Shown here: positions 8,565 through 19,807 of the stretch, in pieces
How positions within the stretch are numbered: position 1 is the stretch's first letter
Layout of the letters: each line of letters opens with the position of its first letter
Origin: Halomonas sp.
Lineage (GTDB): Bacteria > Pseudomonadota > Gammaproteobacteria > Pseudomonadales > Halomonadaceae
Assembly (NCBI RefSeq): GCF_017515565.1
Contig: NZ_JAFWFN010000066.1
Location: 22,323 to 86,322 of the forward strand
DNA: 64,000 nt
Direction of reading: 5' to 3'
Program-made: the position numbers and the translations under genes
Notes under the pieces: model-generated
What the model was told of the DNA's origin: nothing
What the model saw: only the letters and a program-made list of their open reading frames with translations
Databases searched by the model: none

Positions 8565-9314
8565 ATGAAAGTACTCGTCGCGGTTAAACGCGTCATCGAC
8601 TATAACGTCAAAATCCGTGTGAAAGCGGACCACTCTGACGTCGATCTTACCAACGTCAAAATGGCCATGAACCCCTTCTGCGAAATTGCCGTAGAAGAAG
8701 CGGTGCGCCTGAAAGAGAAGGGTGTGGCTACTGAAGTAGTTGCTGTGACGGTTGGCCCTAAAGCCGCCCAAGAGCAGCTGCGTACCGCGCTGGCGCTGGG
8801 CGCAGACCGCGCCATTCATATCGAAACCGACGAGCGGGTAGAATCTCTTGCCGTGGCCAAGCTGCTGGCCAAAGTTGTTGAAGAAGAGCAGCCGGGTCTG
8901 GTGGTGCTGGGTAAGCAGGCCATCGATACCGACAATAACCAGACTGGCCAAATGCTTGCGGCATTGACCAATCTGCCCCAGGGCACCTTCGCATCCGAAG
9001 TTGCAGTAGACGGCGACAATGTTAATGTGACCCGGGAAATCGACGGTGGCCTGCAAACCATCGCGCTAACGCTACCCGCTATCGTCACGACGGACCTGCG
9101 CTTGAACGAGCCGCGCTACGCCAAACTGCCGGATATCATGAAGGCCAAGAAAAAGCCGTTGGATGTGAAAACCCCCGCCGATTACGGCGTTGAGGTGGCT
9201 TCCAAGGTGACCCTAGTGAAAGTGGAGTCGCCGGCTGAACGTAAAGGCGGTGTCAAGGTTGCCTCGGTAGATGAATTGATCGACAAACTGAAAAACGAAG
9301 CCAAAGTGCTTTAA
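8565..9314 (+). CDS. etfB: Electron transfer flavoprotein subunit beta
   Basis: The beta subunit of the soluble ETF heterodimer, which accepts electrons from acyl-CoA and related dehydrogenases and hands them to ETF-QO. It has 249 residues, typical for the family. It begins [20 protein letters not shown] and contains the family segment [14 protein letters not shown] and the adenine-nucleotide region near [23 protein letters not shown] 8565 was chosen because GCGAGGA ends 4 bases upstream and it matches the conserved N-terminus; the longer open frame upstream lacks family similarity. etfA follows 14 bases downstream, forming an operon. Confidence 0.96.
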   Translation: MKVLVAVKRVIDYNVKIRVKADHSDVDLTNVKMAMNPFCEIAVEEAVRLKEKGVATEVVAVTVGPKAAQEQLRTALALGADRAIHIETDERVESLAVAKLLAKVVEEEQPGLVVLGKQAIDTDNNQTGQMLAALTNLPQGTFASEVAVDGDNVNVTREIDGGLQTIALTLPAIVTTDLRLNEPRYAKLPDIMKAKKKPLDVKTPADYGVEVASKVTLVKVESPAERKGGVKVASVDELIDKLKNEAKVL

Positions 9315-9328
9315 TAGGAGCTGATCTC

Positions 9329-10255
9329 ATGAGCATTCTGGTACTTGCCGACCTCCATGAAGGTCAGCTTGCGGGCGCAACCGCCCACGTAGTTGCTGCT
9401 GCGAAGGCGATTGGTGGTGACATCGACGTGCTTGTTGCCGGTGAAGGCGTACAAGCCGCTGCTGAAGCGGCCGCTAAGCTTGACGGTGTAAGCAAGGTTC
9501 GTCTGGCGGACAACGCGGTATACGCTCATCAGCTTGCCGAACCAATGGGCGCTCTATTGGTTGAGCTGGCAGGCGACTATACCCACGTGCTGGCTAGCGC
9601 CTCCACTACCGGTAAAAACGTACTGCCACGTTTAGCTGCGCTAAAAGATGTTAGCCAGCTTTCCGACGTAATTGGCGTTGAAAGCGCTGATACCTTCCTA
9701 CGTCCCATTTACGCAGGTAACGCTATTGCCACGGTAAAAAGTGACGATGCGCTCAAGGTAATTACCGTGCGCACTACCGGCTTTGATGCAGTGGGCGCTG
9801 GTGGCAGTGCTGCTGTTGAGACGGTTGATTTTGTGGTTGAGAACGCCCAGTCCAGCTTCGTAAAAGAAGAGCTGGCGAAGTCTGATCGCCCAGAGCTTGG
9901 CGGTGCCAAGGTGGTGGTTTCTGGCGGCCGCGGTATGGGCAACGGCGACAACTTCAAACTGCTGGATGGTATTGCCGACAAGCTGGGGGCTGCTATCGGT
10001 GCTTCGCGCGCAGCTGTCGATGCAGGCTTTGTGCCCAACGATATGCAGGTCGGTCAGACCGGCAAAATCGTCGCGCCGGATCTGTATATTGCAGTGGGTA
10101 TTTCAGGCGCCATTCAGCACTTGGCAGGCATGAAAGACTCCAAAGTCATTGTAGCGATCAATAAAGACGAAGAAGCGCCGATCTTCCAGGTTGCCGACTA
10201 TGGTCTGGTGGGTGATCTGTTTGAGATTCTGCCCGAGCTTGAAAGCAAGTTATAA
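9329..10255 (+). CDS. etfA: Electron transfer flavoprotein subunit alpha
   Basis: The FAD-binding alpha subunit of ETF, 308 residues, the usual length. It begins [25 protein letters not shown]. The C-terminal FAD domain shows [36 protein letters not shown], then [29 protein letters not shown], and ends in the [15 protein letters not shown] element. A ribosome site (TAGGAG) lies about 9 bases upstream. It is co-transcribed with etfB, and a strong terminator follows 21 bases after the stop. Confidence 0.97.
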   Translation: MSILVLADLHEGQLAGATAHVVAAAKAIGGDIDVLVAGEGVQAAAEAAAKLDGVSKVRLADNAVYAHQLAEPMGALLVELAGDYTHVLASASTTGKNVLPRLAALKDVSQLSDVIGVESADTFLRPIYAGNAIATVKSDDALKVITVRTTGFDAVGAGGSAAVETVDFVVENAQSSFVKEELAKSDRPELGGAKVVVSGGRGMGNGDNFKLLDGIADKLGAAIGASRAAVDAGFVPNDMQVGQTGKIVAPDLYIAVGISGAIQHLAGMKDSKVIVAINKDEEAPIFQVADYGLVGDLFEILPELESKL

Positions 10256-10276
10256 GCATCTGAATCTCAAGTACAT

Positions 10277-10308
10277 AAAAGCCGGCTTCCTTAGAAGCCG
10301 GCTTTTTT
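10277..10308 (+). terminator. Rho-independent terminator of etfBA
   Basis: A perfect 9-bp stem, GCCGGCTTC (10281-10289) with GAAGCCGGC (10294-10302), has a 4-base loop (CTTA). It is followed by six T residues (10303-10308) and preceded by an A run, so it could also act in the reverse direction. Confidence 0.92.
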
Positions 10309-10500
10309 AATGCGGACAGATTCGATAAACTGATAATAGTTGACTAAAGTACTGGGTCAAAGGTGCTGAACTAATTTACTGCTAGGGTTAGTAAGAAAAA
10401 AATTGCCCTAGCGGTTGAAAAGGGTGGGGCATGGCCGCACCTAACTAGTTGGACGCAAACTGGTTGAATGCAAAAAAAAGCCACATAAGGAGTAGCTAAC

Positions 10501-11112
10501 ATGGCACATACACTTCCAGAACTACCTTACGCCTACGACGCGCTTGAGCCGCACATTGACGCGATGACGATGGAGATTCACCACTCTCGTCACCATAACA
10601 CTTACGTGACTAGTCTCAATGCTGCGCTTGAAGGCACGGGCTTGGAAGATGTACCCGTCGAAGAGCTGGTAGCTGACCTTGATCGTGTACCGGAAGAGAA
10701 GCGTCAAGCCGTGATTAATCACGGTGGTGGCCACGCCAACCACTCTATGTTCTGGCAAATGATGTCACCCAACGGTGGCGGTAAGCCGCAGGGCGACGTA
10801 GCGAAAGCTATTGATGCTGAGCTGGGCGGCCTTGAAGCCTTCCAGGAAGAGTTTAAGAAAGCAGCCCTTGGCCGTTTCGGTAGTGGCTGGGCATGGCTCT
10901 CTATGACCCCCGAGAAAAAACTGGTCGTAGAAAACACACTTAACCAAGACAGCCCGCTGATGCACGGCAACACGCCGCTGTTGGGTCTGGATGTGTGGGA
11001 ACACGCCTACTACCTGAAGTATCAAAACAAGCGCCCAGACTACGTCTCTGCGTTCTTTAACGTGGTTAACTGGGAAGACGTTGAGCGTCGTTATCAGGCT
11101 GCCAAAGCCTAA
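10501..11112 (+). CDS. sodA: Superoxide dismutase, Mn type of the Fe/Mn family
   Basis: A cytosolic enzyme that converts superoxide to oxygen and hydrogen peroxide; 203 residues. Metal ligands are visible as His27 ([12 protein letters not shown]), His81 ([10 protein letters not shown]), Asp164 and His168 ([10 protein letters not shown]). The Gly-rich stretch before His81, NQD at 148-150 and the [22 protein letters not shown] segment match the Mn rather than the Fe subtype. Metal use remains a prediction. ATG 10501 follows AAGGAG with good spacing. It stands alone between two terminators. No Fur-like box was seen upstream. Confidence 0.95.
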   Translation: MAHTLPELPYAYDALEPHIDAMTMEIHHSRHHNTYVTSLNAALEGTGLEDVPVEELVADLDRVPEEKRQAVINHGGGHANHSMFWQMMSPNGGGKPQGDVAKAIDAELGGLEAFQEEFKKAALGRFGSGWAWLSMTPEKKLVVENTLNQDSPLMHGNTPLLGLDVWEHAYYLKYQNKRPDYVSAFFNVVNWEDVERRYQAAKA

Positions 11113-11140
11113 GCTCATGCCCAGTAAGACCTAGCAAGAG

Positions 11141-11200
11141 GAGGCGCTGCCAATAGTGGCGCCTCTCAGAAAAGCCGCCCCTTGATGGGGCGGCTTTTTT
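11141..11200 (+). terminator. Terminator after sodA (two consecutive hairpins)
   Basis: The first hairpin pairs GAGGCGC (11141-11147) with GCGCCTC (11159-11165). The second pairs GCCGCCCC (11174-11181) with GGGGCGGC (11187-11194) and is followed by six T residues (11195-11200). The second is a canonical intrinsic terminator. Confidence 0.92.
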
Positions 11201-11254
11201 CGTTTTTGGGTATTAGGTTGGGTATGGCCTGTCAATAACCTGTGGATTAAAAAA

Positions 11255-11300
11255 TACCATATATGCTTGAATTGATTTTACCATGAACTATATATAGTAT
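11255..11300 (+). promoter_or_regulatory. Pair of NrdR boxes upstream of nrdHIEF
   Basis: The downstream core CTATATATAG (11288-11297) matches the NrdR core CWATATATWG exactly. The upstream core CCATATATGC (11257-11266) matches 8 of 10. They are 31 bp apart, about three helical turns, which is the known spacing of NrdR box pairs. NrdR is an ATP/dATP-sensing repressor of ribonucleotide reductase operons, so repression of nrdHIEF is expected. nrdR itself is not in the window. Confidence 0.85.
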
Positions 11301-11376
11301 GCGTGTCTCTTCCAGAGAGGGCGGGCACTAGATATGCTCTACCCGAAAAATACCGCTATGAAAAGGAAAAATAGCC

Positions 11377-11598
11377 ATGGAAATCCAAATTTATAGCAAG
11401 CCCGCTTGTGTTCAGTGCACCGCGACCTACCGCGCGCTGGATAAGCAGGGTATTGAATATACTGTTATCGATATTACCGCTGAAGCCGATGCCCAAAAAG
11501 AAGTTGAAGCGCTAGGTTATCGCCAGCTGCCGGTGGTGGTGGTGGGTGAAGAGCACTGGTCTGGTTTCCGCCCTGATCGCATTCAAGCGCTGGCGTAA
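11377..11598 (+). CDS. nrdH: Glutaredoxin-like redox protein NrdH
   Basis: A 73-residue thioredoxin-fold protein that supplies electrons to the class Ib ribonucleotide reductase. The redox motif CVQC occupies residues 11-14 (KPACVQCTAT). The sequence continues with the NrdH hallmarks ALDKQGIEY, LGYRQLPVVV and WSGFRPDRI; the last motif marks NrdH rather than ordinary glutaredoxins. ATG 11377 follows AAAAGGAAAAA. It is the first gene of nrdHIEF, downstream of two NrdR boxes. Confidence 0.95.
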   Translation: MEIQIYSKPACVQCTATYRALDKQGIEYTVIDITAEADAQKEVEALGYRQLPVVVVGEEHWSGFRPDRIQALA

Positions 11599-11607
11599 TT
11601 TGCTGCC

Positions 11608-12023
11608 ATGCAACCCGCCAATGTGGAAGCTGAGCGTGCCGGTACGCTGGTGTATTTCTCCACCAAGTCGGAAAACACACACCGTTTCATACAAAAGCTT
11701 GGTTTAAGTGCCCAGCGCCTGCCGCTCAATCGTGAAGAAGCAGCGTTACGCGTAGAACAGCCCTACATATTAGTTACGCCTACCTACGGAGGCGGAGCGG
11801 TGAAGGGGGCGGTGCCAGCGCAAGTGATTCGCTTTTTAAACGATGAGCAAAACCGACACCTTATTCGCGGTGTTATTGCTGCTGGAAATACTAATTTTGG
11901 CGATGCGTATGGTTTGGCTGGGCGCATCATTGCGCAAAAATGCCAAGTGCCGCTGCTGTATCGATTTGAACTGCTTGGCACTGACGATGATGTCGTCAAC
12001 GTCCGCAAAGGAGAAGAAGAGTT

Positions 12024-12042
<19 letters not shown>
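11608..12042 (+). CDS. nrdI: Flavodoxin-like protein NrdI
   Basis: A 144-residue flavodoxin-like FMN protein that generates the oxidant needed to assemble the Mn(III)2-tyrosyl radical cofactor of NrdF. Visible features are [18 protein letters not shown] (phosphate-binding loop), [25 protein letters not shown], and [20 protein letters not shown] near residues 90-108. The start ATG 11608 lies 9 bases after the nrdH stop, and the end overlaps nrdE by 19 bases, so translation is probably coupled. Confidence 0.95.
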
Positions 12043-15210
<3,168 letters not shown>

Positions 15211-15304
15211 GTTCGATTTAGGTTTATAGCTAAATAGCGTGCCGAGTGTCCTGGGTGTGCGAGCACTATAGGCATGATGGGCTTCTATAGAGGGGAGAGA
15301 GGCG

Positions 15305-15711
15305 TTGCCGAGCGAGGCCAGTAGCGCGTTAAGTGTTCTGAAAGTAGCGGCTGCGGTGGTAAGTGATCCAGCGGGGCGGCTGCTCTTGGTGCGTAAGCGG
15401 AACACGCGTTTCTTTATGCAGCCAGGTGGGAAATTGAACCAGGTGAAACGGCTCTGCTGGCCTTATGCCGAGAATTGAAAGAGGAGATTGGCCTGTGTGT
15501 CGACATGGAGCAGATCCGTCCTCTTGGGCTGCGGCGAGCGGTGGCTGCTAATGAGCCTGATACGATCGTTGAGGCGCATCTGTTTGGTGTCGTGATTGAT
15601 GAGCCCATTCATGCTGGAGCAGAGATTGCTGAGGCGGTCTGGGTGACTCACGAGGCCGCGCTAGAGCTGCCTCTAGCTCCCCTAACTCAAAACTATGTAG
15701 TGACTGTTTAG
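15305..15711 (+). pseudogene. Nudix hydrolase gene with a -1 frameshift inside the Nudix box
   Basis: The first frame, from TTG 15305 with GGGGAGAG six bases upstream, reads MPSEASSALSVLKVAAAVV...LLLVRKRNTRFFMQPGGK. It then runs off to a TGA at 15476-15478. From base 15433 a second frame continues with IEPGETALLALCRELKEEIGL and a normal Nudix C-terminal half to 15711. Adding one A to the AAA at 15431-15433 restores a perfect Nudix box (Gx5Ex7RELxEExGL) and a protein of about 135 residues. The family hydrolyses nucleoside-diphosphate-linked compounds; the substrate here is unknown. Either the gene is recently inactivated or the base is a sequencing error in a short A run. The surrounding heptamer does not fit a -1 slippery site. 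Confidence 0.85.
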
Positions 15712-15738
15712 CGCTAATTATTCTTACTAGTAACTCTT

Positions 15739-15764
15739 GAGGACGTCGGCAGGCGTCCTTTTTT
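15739..15764 (+). terminator. Rho-independent terminator after the Nudix gene
   Basis: AGGACG (15740-15745) pairs with CGTCCT (15754-15759), with an 8-base loop, and a T run extends to 15764. It separates the Nudix gene from the Fur-box region of the TonB operon. Confidence 0.8.
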
Positions 15765-15800
15765 ATGCCTCGATAAAAGTATGGCCCTATTAAATGCTAA

Positions 15801-15831
15801 TGATAAATATTGTCATTTATTCCATTAGTGT
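15801..15831 (+). promoter_or_regulatory. Fur box overlapping a promoter of the TonB2-type operon
   Basis: TGATAAATATTGTCA (15801-15815) matches the 7-1-7 Fur consensus TGATAATNATTATCA at all but two positions. Its right end, TTGTCA (15810-15815), can serve as a -35 element, with TAGGCT (15832-15837) as a -10 after a 16-bp spacer. Fur-Fe2+ bound here would block transcription, giving iron-repressed expression of the downstream operon. The Fur assignment is stronger than the exact promoter. Confidence 0.7.
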
Positions 15832-15933
15832 TAGGCTATGCACTGCTTAAGCGAAACGCAAATCGTTCTTATATTCAATAAGTTTCTAGCGCGCCGTGAA
15901 TGGCAGCGTGTCAATCAGTAACGGAGACGTAAC

Positions 15934-16719
15934 GTGCTGAAAAGGCCTTTTTTTGCCCTGGGTGGGTGCTTGCTTGCCGGCGTATTGGTCAGTGCTTCGC
16001 TGCTGGCAAGCGATGAAACAGTGGGGCAGGCCTCCCAGAGTGTTGAGGCCCAGCAAGCCCAGTCGGCTATCCAGCAGCAAATCGATGCCGCCGATGAAGA
16101 GACCCGCGCGGCCCTGGAAGAGCTTCGCCGTCTAGAGCGTGAAACCCGCCAAATGGATGCTGCGAACGCAGCCCTTAGTGGTCGTTTGGCCAGTGAAGCT
16201 GAGCGCCAGCAGCGCTTGAGTAGGGCACTGGATACGCTGAGCGACACTCAAGCGGCGCTGTCGATAATTGAACAAGATATGACCCAGCAGTTAATCCGTT
16301 GGATTGAAACGGACATGCCTTTTTTGCGCGACGAGCGGCTAGCAAGGGTGCAAACAGCGCAGGCTGATTCCGGCGCAGAAAGCGTTGAGCGAATTACCGA
16401 CCTGCTCGAAGCATGGCGAGTAGAGCTTGAGTACGGGCGCACTATTGATACGTGGCGGGGTCGGCTAGAGCTTGCGGATATGCCTCCCCGTGAAGTGGAG
16501 TACTTGCGCGTTGGTCGAGTCGGCTTTTACTACCTTACACCGGATGGCCGCGAAGGCGGTGTGTGGGACGTTGATAGTGGTGCATGGCAAGCGCTAAATG
16601 AAAGCGCCCGACGGGAAGTGCGCAATGGATTACGAATTGCTGATGATCAGCGCACCCCCGATCTACTGCGTTTACCGCTTTCCATTACCGCCGATGAGCA
16701 ACAGGGAGGTCAGCAATGA
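15934..16719 (+). CDS. DUF3450 periplasmic protein of the TonB2-type system
   Basis: A 261-residue exported coiled-coil protein. A signal peptide covers about residues 1-26 (FFALGGCLLAGVLVSASLLAS). A long Gln/Glu/Ala-rich coiled coil follows (about 30-125), then a globular C-terminal part typical of DUF3450 (LEAWRVELEYGRTI, VEYLRVGRVGFYYLTPDG, WDVDSGAW). The GTG start at 15934 follows GGAGACG. It is the first gene of a six-gene operon in the order known for TonB2/TtpC systems, where DUF3450 proteins regularly precede ttpC. The biochemical role is not established; support of the proton-driven motor in the periplasm is inferred from context. Confidence 0.88.
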   Translation: MLKRPFFALGGCLLAGVLVSASLLASDETVGQASQSVEAQQAQSAIQQQIDAADEETRAALEELRRLERETRQMDAANAALSGRLASEAERQQRLSRALDTLSDTQAALSIIEQDMTQQLIRWIETDMPFLRDERLARVQTAQADSGAESVERITDLLEAWRVELEYGRTIDTWRGRLELADMPPREVEYLRVGRVGFYYLTPDGREGGVWDVDSGAWQALNESARREVRNGLRIADDQRTPDLLRLPLSITADEQQGGQQ

Positions 16720-18098
16720 GTGGGTTACCTCAACCTTCGTTGAAGACGTTTGCCATACTGCTGACGTTATTGCTCAGCTTGTTTGCTGGCACCGCGTTGG
16801 CCCAGCAAAGCACCAACCCTGAGTCGTCGACCATAAGCTCACTGCAAGAAGCGCGCCAAGCGGCGGAAGCTCGCGACCAAGAGCGGCTGCGATCGTTTCT
16901 TGACGACCAGCAAGCACTTGAGGCGGCATTGGAAGAAGCGCGCTCGGCGCATCAGGTTGCTGAAGAGCAGCGTGATGCATTGCAAGCCCAGCAAAGCGAG
17001 CAGGCGCAGCAGGCAAGCGATCTTTCTGAGCGTCAAGCGGAGCAGGGTGAGGCGCTCACCACGCTGTTAGCCCGCTTAAGCCAGCATAGCAGTGAGGTGC
17101 GCAATGCGTTGGGCGATGAAAGCTGGCTTACCCTTGGCGATGCCGCGCTGCCGCCGCGTTTAAATGAGGTAGACGTGCTTGAACGTCAGCACCTTGAGGC
17201 GGTAGTGGATAGCCTGGCAACACTCACCGCACAAACAGGCCGCGCGGAAAGGCTCTCACTTCCTGTGGCAGATACGAGTGGTGTCATTGAGAACCGGGAC
17301 GTGGTGCGTTTGGGCGACTTTGCTGCTTTTACCGAGACGGCGCTGCTGCGAAAAGGGGGAAGCGACAATGAGCTTGCTGAAATTCCCCGTACTCCTCGTG
17401 AAATGAGCGCTGTGTTGGCGGCTTACCACCAAGGCGAAAGCCGTGAATTTGCTATCGACCCAACGCAAGGGGCTGTGCTGCGCGCCCTTGCTCAGCAGCC
17501 TAGCCTTATGGAGCGTTTCCAGCAGGGTGGCTATGTGGGTTACGTCGTCGTTGTGCTGGGGGTGTTTGGTTTGTTGGTGGCGCTGACCCAGTATAGCTAT
17601 CTGCTGGTCGCGAGTGCTCGGGTTGCTCGGCAGCGTAAATCGTTAAGCCAGCTAAGTGGGGATAATCCGCTGGGTCGCGTGCTGCAGCGCTTTCAAGATA
17701 TGGATAAGCACCAAACGCCAGAAGCGTTGGAAGCGCGGCTGGATGAAGCGGTGCTGGCAGAACTTCCGCGTATTGAGCGGGGTCAGCCAATCGTCAAGCT
17801 GCTGGCAGCGATTGCGCCCCTGTTAGGGCTACTGGGCACCGTGACCGGCATGATCGTCACTTTTCAAGCCATTACCGTTTTTGGCACCGGCGACCCACAG
17901 CTCATGGCGGGCGGTATCAGTCAGGCGTTGGTAACCACCGTATTAGGGTTAGTAACCGCCGTGCCGCTGCTGTTTGCGCAAACGGCGCTGGCTAGCCGCA
18001 GCCGTTATCTAACGCAAGTGATTGAAGGCGAAGCGAGCGCAACGCTGGCAGATCACCTTGAAGCCCAGGCAGCGCCTCATGCCCCGGTGGTGAGCTAA
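16716..18098 (+). CDS. ttpC: TtpC-like MotA/TolQ/ExbB-family proton channel protein
   Basis: A 460-residue ExbB-family protein with a long N-terminal periplasmic part. The signal peptide is at about 1-30 and a Gln/Glu-rich coiled coil at about 45-130. The MotA/TolQ/ExbB domain follows, with TM near 275-297 (GYVGYVVVVLGVFGLLVALTQYSYLLV), KLLAAIAPLLGLLGTVTGMIVTFQAI near 352-378, and a third TM near 400-420. The length and architecture fit Vibrio TtpC, which is required by TonB2 systems. The ATG overlaps the upstream stop by 4 bases (ATGA). It probably works with the adjacent ExbB, ExbD and TonB to energise outer-membrane receptors. Confidence 0.9.
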   Translation: MSGLPQPSLKTFAILLTLLLSLFAGTALAQQSTNPESSTISSLQEARQAAEARDQERLRSFLDDQQALEAALEEARSAHQVAEEQRDALQAQQSEQAQQASDLSERQAEQGEALTTLLARLSQHSSEVRNALGDESWLTLGDAALPPRLNEVDVLERQHLEAVVDSLATLTAQTGRAERLSLPVADTSGVIENRDVVRLGDFAAFTETALLRKGGSDNELAEIPRTPREMSAVLAAYHQGESREFAIDPTQGAVLRALAQQPSLMERFQQGGYVGYVVVVLGVFGLLVALTQYSYLLVASARVARQRKSLSQLSGDNPLGRVLQRFQDMDKHQTPEALEARLDEAVLAELPRIERGQPIVKLLAAIAPLLGLLGTVTGMIVTFQAITVFGTGDPQLMAGGISQALVTTVLGLVTAVPLLFAQTALASRSRYLTQVIEGEASATLADHLEAQAAPHAPVVS

Positions 18099-18099
18099 G

Positions 18100-18642
18100 A
18101 TGTTTACGCTACCCCTTTGGCTTGAGCCGGTAGAGCGGCTAGTCGATGCCGGTGGCGCGGTGTTGGTTGTGCTCGCCTTCGTAGCTGTGCTGGTGTTTGG
18201 TATGGCGATAGAGCGCTGGTGGTATTACCGCATCACTTGGCGTGTCGCGCGCCGCAGGCTAATTCGCCGCTGGGCAGAACGTAGTGATCATCGTAGCTGG
18301 AGCGCCCGCACGCTGCGCCACGTATGGGCAACTGCTTTGGTTGCCAAATTACGCCGCCCGCTGCCCTGGTTAAAGTTGTTAGTAGCGCTTTGCCCGCTTT
18401 TGGGGCTGCTGGGTACGGTCACTGGCATGATTGCAGTGTTTGATAGCCTTTCGCTGAGTGATACCCACCAGGCTCGCGCCATGGCAGACGGCGTGGCGCG
18501 TGCCACGCTGCCCACCTTGACGGGTATGGCGATTGCGGTGGTGGGGCTGCTGTTTATTAGCCGTTTAGAGCACGTGATTCGTCGTGAAGATCAGCGCCTG
18601 CACGACCGCTTGGCGCGTGCCGTGGAGGAGAGTGATGCGTAG
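18100..18642 (+). CDS. exbB: ExbB-family proton channel subunit (ExbB2 type)
   Basis: A 180-residue three-TM inner-membrane protein of the MotA/TolQ/ExbB family, the short ExbB2 form. TM segments are AVLVVLAFVAVLVFGMAIERWW (about 19-40), LKLLVALCPLLGLLGTVTGMIAVF (about 91-114) and TLPTLTGMAIAVVGLLFI (about 136-153). The second carries the conserved LGLLGTVTGM core. It starts one base after the TtpC stop and overlaps exbD by 8 bases. With ExbD it forms the proton channel that powers TonB. Confidence 0.92.
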   Translation: MFTLPLWLEPVERLVDAGGAVLVVLAFVAVLVFGMAIERWWYYRITWRVARRRLIRRWAERSDHRSWSARTLRHVWATALVAKLRRPLPWLKLLVALCPLLGLLGTVTGMIAVFDSLSLSDTHQARAMADGVARATLPTLTGMAIAVVGLLFISRLEHVIRREDQRLHDRLARAVEESDA

Positions 18643-19042
18643 ACGCCGTTCTGTAGATGCCACGGCCGATAGCAATGAGGTCAACTTAACGCCGATGCTG
18701 GATGTGGTGTTCATCATGTTGATCTTTTTTATTGTGACAACGAGCTTTATTAAAGAGAGCGGTATCGACATTAATCGCCCTGAATCTAGCGCGGCAAGCC
18801 CTCGGCCGGACGCGCAGGTGCTGGTGGCGGTAACGCCAGAAGGCGCGGTGTGGGTGGATGGGAAGCCGGTCGATATCCACCGGATTGGCCAAGAAGTGGC
18901 TGCCATGTTGACGGAAGATGGGTCGGTGGTTATTCAGGCCGACCGTGAGTCCACGACCGGGTTGCTAATTGAAGTGATGGACCGTTTAAAACAGGCCGGT
19001 GTTGACCAAGTGGCCGTAGCCGCGAGCCGGAGCGCCCCATGA
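18635..19042 (+). CDS. exbD: ExbD-family biopolymer transport protein (ExbD2 type)
   Basis: A 135-residue single-TM protein that partners ExbB. After a short basic N-terminus the TM segment NLTPMLDVVFIMLIFFIVTTSF carries the essential proton-relay Asp at residue 23. The periplasmic domain ends with the typical LLIEVMDRLKQAGVDQVAVAA. ATG 18635 was chosen because it gives the family N-terminus (MRRRRSV); the frame is open further back, but inside exbB. It overlaps exbB by 8 bases and tonB by 4. Confidence 0.94.
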   Translation: MRRRRSVDATADSNEVNLTPMLDVVFIMLIFFIVTTSFIKESGIDINRPESSAASPRPDAQVLVAVTPEGAVWVDGKPVDIHRIGQEVAAMLTEDGSVVIQADRESTTGLLIEVMDRLKQAGVDQVAVAASRSAP

Positions 19043-19803
19043 TTCGTCATGCGCTTTCGTTGTCCGGCGGCGTGGCATTGGCTGTTGGGCTGTTTTGGCT
19101 ATTGGCATTATTGGTAACGCCGCCAGAGCGTGCGCTTGAAACGCCGGAAATGACGTTAGCCATGAATATGGTGGAAGCGCCGGAGGTCGCCCCAGAACAA
19201 GAGACACCGCCGCCACCGCCTGCAGATTCAGCGTCTGCTGCCGCGCCGCCTCCTATGGCGATGCCCGAGCCTCCCCCGATGGCGGAAAGCGCTATCTCGA
19301 TGCCGGAGATTGAACTGCCCGAGGAGCCTGTGGAGCCGCTAGAGCTCGATAGCGAATTGCCTGAGCTTACTGAAGTTACTCCAGCGCCTACGCCTACGCC
19401 GCCAACACCAGCACCGCAGTCAGAGCCTGCGCCACAAGCACAGCCTGAGCCGTCGCCTGCACTCCCGTCGCCCACCCCCTCCACGGCGCAGCGCGAAGCG
19501 GCGCCCCAGGCAGAGCCAGCGCCCTCTAATGAGCCGGTTAGCGTGGGTCAGGTGGCGCCTACAAGCCGCGTTAATCCTACGTATCCTCCCCGCGCGCAGC
19601 GTCGGGGGATGGAGGGGTTTGTCGAGGTGGCGTTTGTTATTCGTCGCGATGGCAGCGTCGATAACAGCACAATCCAAGTTACCAATGCGCAACCTCGGCG
19701 CGTGTTTGAAGACGCCGCGCGTGAGGCGATTGCTCGCTGGCAGTTCGAGCCAAGCCAGCAGCTGCGGCGTGCCACGCAGCGTATTGAATTTCAGCTGAGG
19801 TAG
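19039..19803 (+). CDS. tonB: TonB energy-transducer protein (TonB2 type)
   Basis: A 254-residue periplasm-spanning protein. The N-terminal anchor is LSGGVALAVGLFWLLALLV (about 6-25). A long Pro/Glu/Ala/Gln-rich spacer covers about 45-165. The C-terminal TonB domain (about 175-254) shows RVNPTYPPRAQRRGMEGFVEVAFVI, GSVDNSTIQ and AREAIARWQFEP. It transmits energy from the ExbB/ExbD channel to TonB-dependent receptors for siderophores or other large nutrients. Its start overlaps exbD (ATGA). No TonB-dependent receptor gene is in the window. Confidence 0.95.
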   Translation: MIRHALSLSGGVALAVGLFWLLALLVTPPERALETPEMTLAMNMVEAPEVAPEQETPPPPPADSASAAAPPPMAMPEPPPMAESAISMPEIELPEEPVEPLELDSELPELTEVTPAPTPTPPTPAPQSEPAPQAQPEPSPALPSPTPSTAQREAAPQAEPAPSNEPVSVGQVAPTSRVNPTYPPRAQRRGMEGFVEVAFVIRRDGSVDNSTIQVTNAQPRRVFEDAAREAIARWQFEPSQQLRRATQRIEFQLR

Positions 19804-19807
19804 TTAT

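Noticed and set aside
8310-9056. A 248-residue minus-strand open frame opposite etfB
   Set aside because: It lies antisense to the strongly conserved etfB gene and extends into the intergenic region without a ribosome site or recognisable protein features.
10340-10368. TTGACT as a -35 element for sodA
   Set aside because: No acceptable -10 sequence occurs 16-18 bases downstream, so no promoter was called there.
15425-15440. Programmed -1 frameshift in the Nudix gene
   Set aside because: The bases before the shift (GGT GGG AAA TTG) do not form an X-XXY-YYZ slippery heptamer and no strong downstream structure was seen. A mutation or sequencing error is simpler.
19047-19484. A 145-residue Gly/Ser-rich minus-strand open frame opposite tonB
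   Set aside because: It is the antisense reading of the Pro/Glu/Ala-rich spacer of TonB; the composition is a by-product of that low-complexity sequence.
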